Assembly: GCF_001311865.1 (NCBI RefSeq) | Contig: NZ_BBCD01000004.1 | Coordinates: 62,001 to 126,000, forward strand | Length of the DNA: 64,000 nucleotides | Direction: 5' to 3' | Origin: Piscibacillus salipiscarius JCM 13188 | GTDB lineage: Bacteria > Bacillota > Bacilli > Bacillales > Alkalibacillaceae | In this document: one piece after another, positions 9,916-19,773 of the stretch | Layout: every line of letters begins with the position of its first letter | Position numbering within the stretch: position 1 is the stretch's first letter | Position numbers and translations under genes: made by a program | Notes under the pieces: model-generated | The model's database searches: none | What the model was told of the DNA's origin: nothing | Seen by the model: the letters and a program-made list of their open reading frames with translations, nothing else

Positions 9916-10922
9916 TTAGCCCTCCTTTATCTTGTTAAAAACTGAATTCTTAAGCTGAAGAAGTTCTTCTTCTCTTTTAAGAAAATCACGCTGTGCTTCT
10001 TCGATATTTACTTCTTTAAAATTTACCGCCATTCCCGGCTTCAGCTGGGCAACCTTTGGCAAATCAGCAGATGCCACTTGCGCAACCTTAGGGTAGCCTC
10101 CTGTCGTCTGCCGGTCTGCGAGTAAAATGATTGGCTGACCGTCTGAGGGTAGTTGAACCGTCCCAAAGCTAACCGCTTCTGATGCCAGTTGAATTGGCTG
10201 TTCTAATTCGAGAGGTGGACCTTCTAATCGGTACCCCATTCGATCAGACTGTGGAGTAATTTTAAAGGGTTGGTCAAAAAGAGCTTCTTTACTCTTTTGA
10301 TCTAGTAAATGATACTGCTTTCCTGGAATTACCCGAACTCAGAATTCTGATTCACATAATTGGTAAACTTAGACGTTACGGCCCAGTTCACTTCATAGAA
10401 TTCTTCATAAGAGACTTTTGATTCTAACCTTGTAAAAAACATTTGCGAAGTTATAGAAAGTTCCTTTATCTCAAGTTGATCACCTTTTTGAAGCGCGCGT
10501 CCATTAAAGCCACCTATACCAGCACGTAAATAAGTTGACTGGCTCCCCATCACCTCATCTACTTTCAGGCCACCAGCAATGGCTAGATAGGCCCTACACC
10601 CTGTCTTCGTTCCTTTAAACGATAGAACGCTCCCTTTCTTAACGATGATCGGACGCCACGTTTTAATGGGTTGTCCATTTATTTTCGCTGTTAAATCACC
10701 GCCGCAAATCGCAATGAGGTGATCATGTTGAAATTCTAATTCAGGTCCAAGCAAAGTAAGCTCAAGGGTTGCTTCAATTTCCGAATTACCCACTAATAGG
10801 TTAGCGATACGATGAGCTAATAGGTCCATGACTCCGCTTGCGATCACACCATACTTCTGATACCCGATTCTTCCTAAATCTTGAACATTCGTAAGGAGGC
10901 CAGGCTTTTGAACTTCAATCAT
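9916..10922 (-). CDS. pxpC: 5-oxoprolinase subunit C (one frame break)
   Basis: Subunit C (KipA-like, biotin-dependent carboxyltransferase-type fold) of 5-oxoprolinase. The N-terminus [18 protein letters not shown] and the C-terminal [20 protein letters not shown] are diagnostic. The frame breaks near 10325-10335, after VNQNSEF, and continues as [12 protein letters not shown]. The corrected length of about 335 residues matches the family. The start overlaps the pxpB stop by 4 bp (ATGA). Confidence 0.92.
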
Positions 10923-11625
10923 TGCTCTGCCTCCTTCTCTAAAAACTCATCATAAGAAATTGGCTTAAACTTAATTTTGTCCCCTGCTTGAAGCAAGGTT
11001 GGTGGAGATTGTTCAGGTTTAAAAAGCTTCAATGGCGTTCGTCCAATCAACTGCCAACCTCCTGGGGTCTCAATTGGATACACACCCGTTTGGTTATTCG
11101 CAATCCCTACTGTTCCATCTGGAATTTTTAACCTTGGGGATTTTTGACGAGGTGTGGCAATTTGTTGATCCATCCCACCAATAAACGGAAACCCTGGTGC
11201 AAAACCCAGCATGTACACTAAATAATCACCATTTGAGTGGAGCTCGATTACCTTACTGGTTGATAAACCATTGTACTCGGCTACATATTCCAAGTCTGGC
11301 CCGAACTCACCACCATAGCATACAGGAATATCCACAACTCTAGGTTCGATTTGTTCCTTAACCTTTACATCTGCTAAAAGGACCTTGAGTTGATCACAAA
11401 CATAATCATATGGTAACTGACCCTCTGCTTGTTTTGATACTTTTAAGATGTCATAAAATACCGTCACCGAAGCGTAAGCAGGAATATATTCAATCACCCA
11501 ATCAATGGATACTTCTTCAAAATAAGCGACCACCATTTCAACTTTTGGTGATTCTCTATATTAATACTTTGACCTAACTCAATCACAACAGCCTGGTCAC
11601 CTAACGGTTGCAGTCGAAAATCCAT
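10919..11625 (-). CDS. pxpB: 5-oxoprolinase subunit B (one frame break)
   Basis: Subunit B (KipI-like) of 5-oxoprolinase and first gene of the pxpBCA operon. Motifs are GEFGPDLEYVA, YMLGFAPGFPFIGG, TPRQKSPRLKIPDGTVGIAN and GGWQLIGRTPL. The start is ATG 11625 with AAGGGAG upstream, giving MDFRLQPLGDQAVVIELG. The frame breaks near 11537-11545. B. subtilis KipI also inhibits the sporulation kinase KinA; whether this protein does cannot be told. Confidence 0.92.
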
Positions 11626-11753
11626 ATTATCTCCCTTTAAAGTCTGAATTTAATGATAATTAATACTAATTATATTCCAATTATTCTACTGATTCAATTT
11701 CCTATATCATGTTGGGATATTATCATCCTCAATTGTAAATATATCGACCCCAC

Positions 11754-11786
11754 AAAAAACACCCTAACCACAATTGGTTAAGGTGT
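11754..11786 (-). terminator. Terminator of the patatin gene
   Basis: On the minus strand an imperfect 12-bp stem (ACACCTTAACCA / TGGTTAGGGTGT, with one G-T pair) is followed by six T. It overlaps the 3' end of the patatin-like gene. Confidence 0.85.
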
Positions 11787-12629
11787 ACTTAAAAATTCCT
11801 TTAGTCGATGTTCAACGCTTTTGACGTCCTGATAACCCTGATTATAAAGTGATGTCAGTTTATTTTTATTCCGCTCAACTCGTCCTACTTTTAATTTCTC
11901 TGATGGGCAAATTACAAATACGTTCCCTTTCTTCTCTTCATCAAATATGTACTGAAGCGTTTCGTTATAAACGGCGTGACGTTTTTCCATTGCTTCAATT
12001 AACCCTGGAAATCAGCATATTTCTTTCGTAAATATCGCATAAATGACTGCGGCTTTTTAACATACCCACGATTCCGCGTTAACACGATCACATTCTTTGT
12101 ATTACCATCTTTCCGATTGTTTAATTGGAATGGGGTCTGAAATCCCGCCGTCCATCAAGTACTTTCCGTCAAATTCAACCATTGGCGCGAACATTGGTAG
12201 TGAACTCGAGGCCCGAAGTAACGTCACGGCATCTGTTGGATACTCTGATTTTTTATAAAATAATGCCTCACCTGTTTTACAGTCTGTCACCCCAATGACA
12301 AACTCCTCATCCGCTTCATAATAAGCATCAAAATTAAACGGCGCGAGCTTATTTGGTAGCGTATCAAATAAAAAGTCCATCCCAAATATCTGCCGCTTCT
12401 CAATCCAATTTCTAAGCGATAAATATTCAGGGTGATCCACAAAATCAATGTTGACGGTTCGATTTCGGTCAATTTGCCGCGCGATATAAGACGATCCATT
12501 ACAAGCACCCGCCGAAACCCCAATCGTATATGGCAGGTATATATTTTGTTCCATTAAATAATGAAGGACGCCTGCCGTGTAAACACCCCGGCTGCCTCCA
12601 CCTTCTAGCACTAATCCAGTCTGTGTCAT
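11778..12629 (-). CDS. Patatin-like phospholipase, YjjU-type (two frame breaks)
   Basis: Serine-Asp dyad lipid acyl hydrolase, about 284 residues. It has an oxyanion loop EGGGSRGVYTAG, nucleophile elbow GVSAG (Ser about residue 39) and catalytic Asp in MDGGISDPIP. This combination and the LLRASSSLP segment are typical of bacterial patatins of the YjjU group. The frame breaks near 12110 (after KQSER) and near 12002. The middle part reads NVIVLTRNRGYVKKP and the C-terminus is basic. The start ATG 12629 overlaps the methyltransferase stop. Cytoplasmic by lack of signal; substrate unknown. Confidence 0.88.
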
Positions 12630-13341
12630 GACATCCCCTCTTGTTTTGTACTACATACGTTACTGCATTTGTTTTTAATAAAATAGGTACACCATTACGT
12701 TCTATGTTATATTCTAAAGGTTTAACGAGGTGTTTAACCAGCTTCCAGCCTTTAAAAACTGGATTTAATTCATGAATCATATCATAGGTTGACAGGTTAA
12801 CTTCTATTAAAGCATCTAAGCTCTCTCCAGTATGTAAATCGATCTCTGTTACCTCAGTATTAATAACTAAGCAAACTAACCCTCCAGGTTTAGTGCCCTT
12901 TTCCATATCCGTTAACACTCTCTTTAATGTCAATTCTGAGCTCACATGTTCTAGGCTTGAGACAGCAACCACAAAATCGTAGCTTTGTTCCCTAATTTCA
13001 AAACCTTCGATATCCGATAAATAAGGTTCAATGACCTGTTCAACTTCAAACTGTTTGCTATAGCATAGAAGATTCTCAATAGCAGATTCTAATAAATCTA
13101 CACATACAACTTTCCCTCGATTTGATTTAACAGCTTCGGCAATTGGAATGCTGTTTCGCCCAACTCCAGAACCTAAATCTAAAACATTAGGATTCTCGAT
13201 CTCTTTTATTTTAGGCAGCATTTCTAAAACAGTCTGGACAGGTTTATACAACCAAGAGCCTTTTTCAAATAACTTATGTTGCTTATAACACTCATCATGG
13301 TACTTCTTCTCTTCAGCTCGTATCATATCTACTCTTTTCAT
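12626..13341 (-). CDS. SAM-dependent methyltransferase (end frame-shifted)
   Basis: Class I methyltransferase of about 238 residues. It has motif I VLDLGSGVGRNSIPIA (residues about 54-69), an acidic VVCVDLLESA motif II, and FVVAVSSLEHV motif IV. The open frame runs past the true end into the patatin gene. Restoring one base near 12636 gives a stop at 12626 that overlaps the patatin ATG in the usual ATGA arrangement. I chose ATG 13341, 8 bp after the stop of the upstream gene; ATG 13359 would overlap that gene. The substrate is unknown. Confidence 0.78.
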
Positions 13342-13348
13342 AACTTCT

Positions 13349-13821
13349 CTACCACTCATACCCTTCAGCTTTCAGCATGTCCGTTATGATGTCAACAGGA
13401 TTGGGCCCTCCTTCGATGTCATACACACGATCCATAATCAGCCGATCTGTCCCTACTTCGATAAAAACGTCTGGTTCGAATAATGATTCTCCTCAATTTC
13501 CTTTTGGTAAGTGAAAACTAACCGAAACCTGGTCTGCATACTTAACTCATTCGTTTGTTTAACCTCAGTCGAATCAATCTTACCGATTAACTCTTGTATA
13601 AACGACTCATCAGAAATGGAAAAACCCTTAATAGGCCTAGAAAATTGGCTACTATTCTTACCCTCTCTAAACACTTCGACACTTAATTGTTTAAATGTCA
13701 AACTATCATCCACTCGTTCATCAACTAACTCCCCAATAGTTGTATGTTTCTCTGCCTGCACATAAATGTAAAGGCCTAGTACGGATAAAATTACTACCGC
13801 AGTAATCACATTCTTCTTCAT
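13349..13821 (-). CDS. Membrane-anchored protein, unknown (one frame break)
   Basis: A protein of about 157 residues with one N-terminal membrane helix (residues 5-21) and an extracytoplasmic domain. The frame breaks near 13470. The corrected tail reads EPDVFIEVGTDRLIMDRVYD and ends at TAG 13349, just before the methyltransferase. A good AGGGGG site precedes ATG 13821. No family is recognised. The adjacent methyltransferase and patatin genes are probably cotranscribed with it. Confidence 0.6.
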
Positions 13822-13915
13822 TTGTTCCCCCTATGTAACAACACCATCTTGCCTGCTGCATACCTGTTTTTGCAAACCCAATGTTTTCCATGAGAATGCA
13901 TTTTGAATCAGCTCC

Positions 13916-14212
13916 TTAAAATAATGGTTGTTTACGATTAGTGAATCTTATTAGATAAGGGATAGGTATTATTGTCATGAGTAACATGGCAATAAGAATA
14001 AGTAATTGTAACCAAAAATCAATCGGTAGTATCCAAATAAACACAATCGCAATCAAGTCATAAATCAATAAGTAGGAAGTCATTTTAATAGAATCCGATG
14101 TCACATATTGCATCTCCTGACAGTTTGGACATCTCTTTTTCCAACCTAAGATGAATAGCAACTCCGACCATTTAAATTGAAAATCACAATTCCAACAAGT
14201 TGGTAACTTCAT
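13916..14212 (-). CDS. CXXC-20-CXXC zinc-ribbon membrane protein
   Basis: A 98-residue protein with an N-terminal zinc-ribbon-like CWNCDF...CPNCQ arrangement (20 residues between the CXXC pairs), followed by two membrane helices (about 47-63 and 67-87). This matches the small Firmicutes family annotated as 'cxxc_20_cxxc protein', function unknown. A second, degenerate member lies at 23121-23342. Confidence 0.75.
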   Translation of the reverse strand: MKLPTCWNCDFQFKWSELLFILGWKKRCPNCQEMQYVTSDSIKMTSYLLIYDLIAIVFIWILPIDFWLQLLILIAMLLMTIIPIPYLIRFTNRKQPLF

Positions 14213-14297
14213 CTAATCACCCCCAACTTAATTATACCATTATATGTAAGAATTTTCAGTTAAGTCGCAAAAGATCATCTGTGAATTTAGGTGATTT

Positions 14298-14466
14298 TGT
14301 TCCCACGAAGAGTTGAATTGTTCGCATTTCACTGAGGTCTGTTCGCATTAGTCGGAGATTTGTTTGCATTTCAGAGAGAATTGTTCGCATCAGACGAGAG
14401 ACTGTTCACATTTCTCGGAAATCCGTTCATGTCAGACGTGGATTTGTCCGTATTTCGAAAAATTCA
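14298..14466. repeat. Intergenic array 1: eight 21-bp degenerate repeats
   Basis: Within the 372-bp gap between the CXXC protein gene and the CocE gene, a TGTTCGCATT-like core recurs at 14298, 14319, 14340, 14361, 14382, 14403, 14424 and 14445, exactly 21 bp apart each time. Units alternate between a type with TTC after the core and a type with AG(T/A)C, giving a 42-bp higher-order period. The rest of the gap (14467-14557) shows nothing recognisable. Confidence 0.9.
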
Positions 14467-14557
14467 CCTTGCAGCACTATACTTCATTAACTATTAGTTT
14501 TAAAAACTAAAATTTTTTAGCCATGTTTTCTACTAATATGATTTCTTTTATTAATAA

Positions 14558-14579
14558 AACCCCGGCTCAAGCCGGGGTC
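14558..14579 (-). terminator. Terminator of the CocE-type hydrolase gene
   Basis: A GC-rich 8-bp stem ACCCCGGC / GCCGGGGT with a 4-base loop is followed on the minus strand by TTTTATT. It lies 6 bp after the gene end. Confidence 0.92.
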
Positions 14580-14584
14580 TCCTA

Positions 14585-16264
14585 TTAACCTTCTATAATT
14601 GGTAAAATAATGTGAGATGCATAATCTGCGCCCATATGAAGCGTTTGGTTAGCATTAATTATTTTAGTTGTATCAAGTAGTGTGTCTCCTGTGTTAGGGT
14701 TTGGGTCATACATAGGGAAGTTACTCGAAGTAACTTGAACACGGAGTGAATGTCCTTTCTTAAACACTTGACTGGTTGACCACATATCAATCTCATACTC
14801 GTAGACTTCACCCGGTTTAAGTGCACCGTGTATGGTGTTTGTTCGGACGATTCCTTCTGTCACATTAATAGATTTACCGTCTGGTAGTACGTCCGTTAAT
14901 TTAACCACAAAATCAGTATTCACTACATCTGTTGAAGCGTATAATTTAAACTTAACCGGACCTGTTACTTCAATGTCTTCGCCTAAAGGAGCACTAGTAT
15001 AAACTAGAACATCCTCTCGCTTTTCAACCTCTCTTTGATCTAATGGTCCCGTATTTATACCATGAATGAATAATGATGGTCCACCTTTTGTCGGAACAGG
15101 GTTGTCAGGATCATAAACGTAAGAATCGAGCGCAGACTCTGTCGGTTTGTCAAAACTTAATTGACCGTGATTGTGTAAATACAATGGCTTATAGTTCGTA
15201 CGCGCTAATGGCCACTCATACTCGCTTCTCCACTCATTTGCCCCCATCACGAATAGTTTAATAGGTGCATCCTCTTCAAAAACCTCAGTCTGGTCATCTT
15301 TTAGCCAGTGATCAAACCATTTCAAATGAAGGGATGTGACATCATCAACTCCATCAATTAAGTCCCCAGAGGCTTTAAGACCAAAGTATCGTTCACCAAA
15401 GTAAGGAGTGAACACGCCATGTCCCCAAGGTCCAATAATGAGCTGCTGATCGTCCTTTCCTTGCTTTTCTAATTCAGAAAAATTATGAATCGTTGCTTGT
15501 AAGAAGCAGTCATACCATCCTGCCATATGAAAACCAGGTACGTTCACATCACCGATCGATGCACGGTCATTTACTGATAACTCACCATAAATATAAGCTT
15601 TATACAACTCTTGTAATTCTGGATGTTTCATGACAGGTGACCAGTCTTTAAATGGAAAATGACTGTGCCAATCTAGTATGTGATCTAAGTCTGCAATCAG
15701 CTCTTGAGACGTTTTCTGAAAAGTCTCTGAATCTTGTATTCTCTTCAAGTAGTCTGGCGCAACCGAATCTAGCATCCACGTCTCAAGCTTTGCTAGCTCA
15801 TAGGCACCACCTCGCTTAGATAAATCACGATCAATATTGTGACCTGTAAAAGCTGGGAAAATTGCTTTAAGTGAAGGAGGCTTAGCCATGGCAGCAAACA
15901 TCTGAGTAAAACCATAATACGACAGGCCGAACATTCCCACTTTGCCATTACTATAAGGAAGAGATGCTGCCCATTCTACAGAGTCATAGCCATCTTCTAA
16001 TTCTTGTGCGAATGGTTTAAAGTCACCTTCAGAACTAAATCGCCCTCGCACGTCTTGAATGATGACGACATAACCATCCAACGCCATTCGAATTGGATCA
16101 ATATAACGATGGGAGAAATTTGGTAGATTTTTATTGTAAGGAAGGCGAGTTAACAGAACTGGGTATTCTCCTTCACTCTCAGGCCGATAAACATTTGCAT
16201 ACAAAGTTACTCCGTCCCTAAGCTGACACGGGACATCACGTTCGATAACGACTTGTTCACTCAT
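14585..16264 (-). CDS. CocE/NonD family hydrolase (X-Pro dipeptidyl-peptidase S15 fold)
   Basis: A 559-residue serine hydrolase of the CocE/NonD group, which cleaves esters or amides. The nucleophile lies in GLSYYG (about residue 127), the Asp region in DDVTSLHLKWFDHWLK, and a His in IIGPWGHGVF. A C-terminal jelly-roll domain (from about 370) is typical. ATG 16264 follows GGAGGG; an upstream in-frame codon lacks a site. The frame is intact. It lies at the 3' side of the carnitine/betaine genes in the same direction but behind a hairpin. A role on choline or carnitine esters is possible but only contextual. Confidence 0.85.
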   Translation of the reverse strand: MSEQVVIERDVPCQLRDGVTLYANVYRPESEGEYPVLLTRLPYNKNLPNFSHRYIDPIRMALDGYVVIIQDVRGRFSSEGDFKPFAQELEDGYDSVEWAASLPYSNGKVGMFGLSYYGFTQMFAAMAKPPSLKAIFPAFTGHNIDRDLSKRGGAYELAKLETWMLDSVAPDYLKRIQDSETFQKTSQELIADLDHILDWHSHFPFKDWSPVMKHPELQELYKAYIYGELSVNDRASIGDVNVPGFHMAGWYDCFLQATIHNFSELEKQGKDDQQLIIGPWGHGVFTPYFGERYFGLKASGDLIDGVDDVTSLHLKWFDHWLKDDQTEVFEEDAPIKLFVMGANEWRSEYEWPLARTNYKPLYLHNHGQLSFDKPTESALDSYVYDPDNPVPTKGGPSLFIHGINTGPLDQREVEKREDVLVYTSAPLGEDIEVTGPVKFKLYASTDVVNTDFVVKLTDVLPDGKSINVTEGIVRTNTIHGALKPGEVYEYEIDMWSTSQVFKKGHSLRVQVTSSNFPMYDPNPNTGDTLLDTTKIINANQTLHMGADYASHIILPIIEG

Positions 16265-16282
16265 TAAAATCCCTCCAAGTAG

Positions 16283-16317
16283 CAAAAGGCCTGCATCTTA
16301 TGGATACAGACCTTTTC
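16283..16317 (-). terminator. Hairpin between opuAC-like gene and hydrolase gene
   Basis: An imperfect 12-13 bp stem pairs AAGGTCTGTATCC with GATGCAGGCCTT (G-T pairs included), followed on the minus strand by TTTT. It is probably a partial terminator at the end of the transport genes. Confidence 0.6.
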
Positions 16318-16325
16318 ATCAAATA

Positions 16326-17204
16326 TTACTTACCTAACATTTTGTTAACTTTATCTTGATTATTATCAATCCACTCTTGTGCAACTTCACGCGGATCTTG
16401 TCCATCTTCAATTTTAACAATCATTGCTTCTACATCTTCTAAAGGAATACTCCAGTTTTGTAAGAACTTATATACATCTGGCGCTTTTTCTTTTAAGTCT
16501 TTATTTGCTAAAACATGAACGTCAGAAGGTGTAAAGTAACCATAGTCATCTTCAATCACTTTAATATCGAATTTATTAAACATTGTGTGTGGTCTCCAGC
16601 CATAGAAAATAACTGGATTATTTTGACTCATCTCTCTTTGAGCTTGAGCTAACATTCCACCTTCTGATGATGTTACAAGCTCTAAGTCAAGATCAGCCTC
16701 TTTAATTAAATCACGCATCATTTTAGTCGCACTAGCGCCTTCTTCAATGCCATATATTTTATTACCAAACTCATCTTCACGACCCTTTAAGTCACTTACT
16801 TTCTCAATACCTTCCACGTAAGTTGGAATAACTAGACCTGAATCAGCATCTTTATAGCTAATGGAGACTTTTTCGATAGAATCTTTATATTCCTCATATT
16901 GATATTGGTGTGCTGGCATCCATGAATCCATGAATACATCTAAATCACCACGTGAAAGCCCAACAAATGTCGAACTTACATCTGCCTGAGTTTCTTCAAC
17001 TGTATAACCCATTTCTTCAATAATTAGTCCAGCCACTTTAGTCGGTGGTACAGTACTAGTCCATGGCGTTACCGCAAATGTAATTGTTCCTTTTTCCTCA
17101 GCTTTATCGCTACCTTCAGCACTGCTACCTTCTTCATTATTAGAACCGCATGCTGCTAATACAACTAGACTTACTGCCATTAATGTTAATATAAACTTTC
17201 TCAT
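16326..17204 (-). CDS. Glycine betaine/carnitine ABC transporter substrate-binding lipoprotein, OpuAC-like
   Basis: A 292-residue extracellular lipoprotein that delivers a quaternary ammonium solute to the permease. The signal peptide ends in the lipobox LAAC (Cys about residue 19), followed by an acidic Ser/Gly linker. Aromatic residues typical of the OpuAC cation-binding cage are present in TPWTSTVPP, DSWMPAHQYQY and FYGWRPHTMF. It is the last transport gene of a run that starts with carnitine-degradation genes, so carnitine is as likely a ligand as glycine betaine. The frame is intact. Confidence 0.9.
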   Translation of the reverse strand: MRKFILTLMAVSLVVLAACGSNNEEGSSAEGSDKAEEKGTITFAVTPWTSTVPPTKVAGLIIEEMGYTVEETQADVSSTFVGLSRGDLDVFMDSWMPAHQYQYEEYKDSIEKVSISYKDADSGLVIPTYVEGIEKVSDLKGREDEFGNKIYGIEEGASATKMMRDLIKEADLDLELVTSSEGGMLAQAQREMSQNNPVIFYGWRPHTMFNKFDIKVIEDDYGYFTPSDVHVLANKDLKEKAPDVYKFLQNWSIPLEDVEAMIVKIEDGQDPREVAQEWIDNNQDKVNKMLGK

Positions 17205-17227
17205 GTAATCTCCCTCTCCTAATTTAT

Positions 17228-18060
17228 TTATGCTTTACCTTGACCTAACCCTTGAGTGATCCGGTCAAGAACAATCGCTAGTACAACAATTCCTAAACCA
17301 CTTACTAAACCTAAACCTATGTTCACTCGAGAAATAGCTGTTAAAACAGATGCACCTAGACCTGGCGCACCGATCATCGAAGCGATAACCGCCATCGATA
17401 ATGACAACATAATCGTTTGGTTAACCCCTGCCATGATGCTTGGAACAGCTAGTGGAAGTTGAACTTTAAAAAGTAACTGACTTTTAGTTGAACCAAACGC
17501 ACGTGATGCCTCAACAACTTCTTTAGATACACTGCGAATACCTAGATTGGTCATACGAACTGCAGGTGGTGCTGCGAAAATAAACGTCGCAATAACCGCA
17601 GGTACACCTCCAAGACCAAATAATAGTACCGCAGGAATTAAATAAACAAAGCTTGGTAATGTCTGCATGAAGTCTAAAACTGGTCGAACCGTGTTTTGTA
17701 CATGGTTATTAAGTGCACTAAATATCCCAATCGGAACACCGACTACTAATGACACAAATGTTGCCACAATAACAATAGATAATGTTTGCATCGATTGTTC
17801 CCATATGTCGACAGATCCAATAAATAGAAAACCTATTACGGTAAAAACGCCATACCTTTTCCTGCAAATCTCCAAGCAATGATGGCTAAGATTAACGTAA
17901 ATAATTCTGCAGGTATGAATAAAAGGACATCTGTCACACTATTGATGAAAGCATTCAACCCATTACTCATGGCATCAAATGTATTACTAAACGTCGGCAA
18001 AAACCAACCATTTACAAACTCATTCGTCCATTTTTCTAATGGTAAGTAAAAGTAATCCAT
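17228..18060 (-). CDS. Glycine betaine/carnitine ABC transporter permease, OpuAB-like (one frame break)
   Basis: A permease of about 277 residues with six or seven helices. The EAA loop is EVVEASRAFGSTKSQLLFKVQLP, preceded by a proline/valine-rich TM region (VGVPIGIFSALNNH). The N-terminus MDYFYLPLEKWTNEFVNG resembles OpuAB and ProW. The frame breaks near 17840-17850, between FAGKGMA and VIGFLFIGS. The start overlaps the ATPase stop (TAATG). It works with the adjacent ATPase and binding lipoprotein in osmolyte import. Confidence 0.9.
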
Positions 18061-19255
18061 TAGCTTGTCACCTCAGCTTTCTCTTTTCCAAGAACGAGTC
18101 CTGAAAGAATAGAGACTCGAGATACAATCCCTAAGAGTTTACCGTCTTCTACGACAGCAATTGGATACTTAGCATCTGCTGCAACACCGATTAAATCGTT
18201 AAGCGGCGTCTCAGGCGTTGTTTGATGGACATCCGTAACTAAAACTTCTTCCATCGAAATATCATTCTTATAAGCATTAATCGCATCATCAATCGTAAGT
18301 AAACCTTTAAAGTTATCTTCACGATCTACCACAAAATACTTGATGCCCCTACTTCCTCCATTTTTCTAACGGCCATACGCGGGCCATCTTTATAAGTCGT
18401 TAACACTTCTGGCTTTCTCATAACAGCCTGCGCATCGAGCACCTTAGAACGGTCAACGTCTTTAACGAAATTGCTGACATATTGGTTAGCAGGATTCTCA
18501 AGGATTTCTTCTGAAGAACCAACCTGAACAATCTGTCCATCTTTCATGATCGCAATGCGGTCACCTAATTTTAATGCTTCATCTAAATCGTGAGTGATAA
18601 ATAAGATTGTTTTATCTAATTTATTTTGAAGCTTAAGTAACTCATCCTGCATTTCTTTACGAATAAGAGGATCTAATGCACTGAAAGCTTCATCCATAAG
18701 CAAGATATCCGTATCATTCGCAAGTGCCCTCGCTAAACCAACTCGCTGCTGCATACCGCCACTCAGTTCATTCGGGTAGCTATTTTCATAGCCTTTTAAG
18801 CCAACATCTTCAATCGACTTCTGTGCTCTCTTTTCACGTTCCTCTTTACCAACGCCTTGTATTTCAAGACCATAAGCAACGTTTCCGACAACTGTACGGT
18901 GTGGGAATAACCCGAAATTTTGAAATACCATTCCAAGCTTTTGGCGACGTGTTTCAATTAATTGGTCTCGTTTCATTTTCGTAATATCTTCACCGTCAAT
19001 TAATACCTCACCATCAGTCGGCTCAATAAGGCGATTAACTAAACGGATTAGGGTAGATTTACCACTACCAGATAGACCCATAATGACGAAGAACTCACCG
19101 TTTTTAACTTCAAATGAAGCTTTGTTAACTCCAACAGTGTTACCGGTTTGTTCTAAAATGTCGTCTTTTGAATATCCTTCTTCTAACATTCTTAAGCCCT
19201 GTTTTGGATGTGATCCAAAGACTTTTGTTAGATTTTTGATTTCAATATTACTCAT
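18060..19255 (-). CDS. Glycine betaine/carnitine ABC transporter ATPase with CBS domains, OpuAA-like (one frame break)
   Basis: An ATPase of about 398 residues. It has Walker A GLSGSGKST, Q-loop VFQNFGLFPHR, signature LSGGMQQR, Walker B ILLMDEAFSALDP and H-loop FITHD. A C-terminal tandem CBS region follows (about 280-398); in OpuA this senses ionic strength or cyclic-di-AMP. The frame breaks near 18330, inside the CBS region. ATG 19255 is chosen for the AAAGGAG site. It is the first transport gene after the catabolic genes, all on the same strand. Confidence 0.92.
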
Positions 19256-19291
19256 AAACATTCTCCTTTTATGTACAAGCAAGAAGGAGAA

Positions 19292-19761
19292 TTACTTCCT
19301 GCGAATCCCTATAACTCTCCCTGCCTGTTTCGGTTTTTCTAAATGTTCATGCTCTCTCCAAACGTCATCTATCTTTTCTTGAATAAATGATAAAAATGGC
19401 GCAGGCTTTCCTTGACCTTGATCCATGCCCATGAGCATTTGTTCACTTGTTGCGACCAAGTCACCATTGTGTTTTTCATGGAAAAGAAGGCATGGAGCCT
19501 TTTAACATCATGGTCAAGTAACTGCCATTCAACCGTTAACGATTCACCTTGGTGAACCTCATTTAGATAACATAGATGCGTTTCTAATGTAAAAATCGTA
19601 TATTGTTTTTCTTGAATTACTTCTTCAGTAATGCCGAGGTGGCCCATCAAGGCATCCACAGCACGACTGAATACTTCTGCATACGCGGCGTCATTCATAT
19701 GGCCGTTATAATCGACCCACTGCTCTATGACGCTTACGTTATATTTAAAGGGGGTAGACAT
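19292..19761 (-). CDS. cdhB: Hotdog thioesterase, probable betainyl-CoA thioesterase (one frame break)
   Basis: Hotdog-fold acyl-CoA thioesterase of about 156 residues, with N-terminal VDYNGHMNDAAYAEVFSRA (the usual D-x-x-GH-x-N motif of 4HBT-like enzymes). The frame breaks near 19470; the corrected C-terminus contains TSEQMLMGMDQGQGKPAPF and ends at TAA 19292. In the known carnitine pathway such an enzyme hydrolyses betainyl-CoA to glycine betaine and CoA. The assignment rests on its position next to carnitine dehydrogenase and the cleavage enzyme. The start ATG 19761 has AGAGGTG upstream. Confidence 0.82.
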
Positions 19762-19773
19762 AACTTTCACCTC

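Noticed and set aside
12499-12626. Extended C-terminus of the methyltransferase
   Set aside because: The extension overlaps the patatin gene in another frame. One corrected base gives a stop at 12626 with the usual ATGA overlap.
14316-14500. Plus-strand reading frame across array 1 (heptads of the VRISRRx type)
   Set aside because: It has no start codon or ribosome site, a stop precedes it directly, and the equivalent frames of arrays 2 and 3 contain stops.
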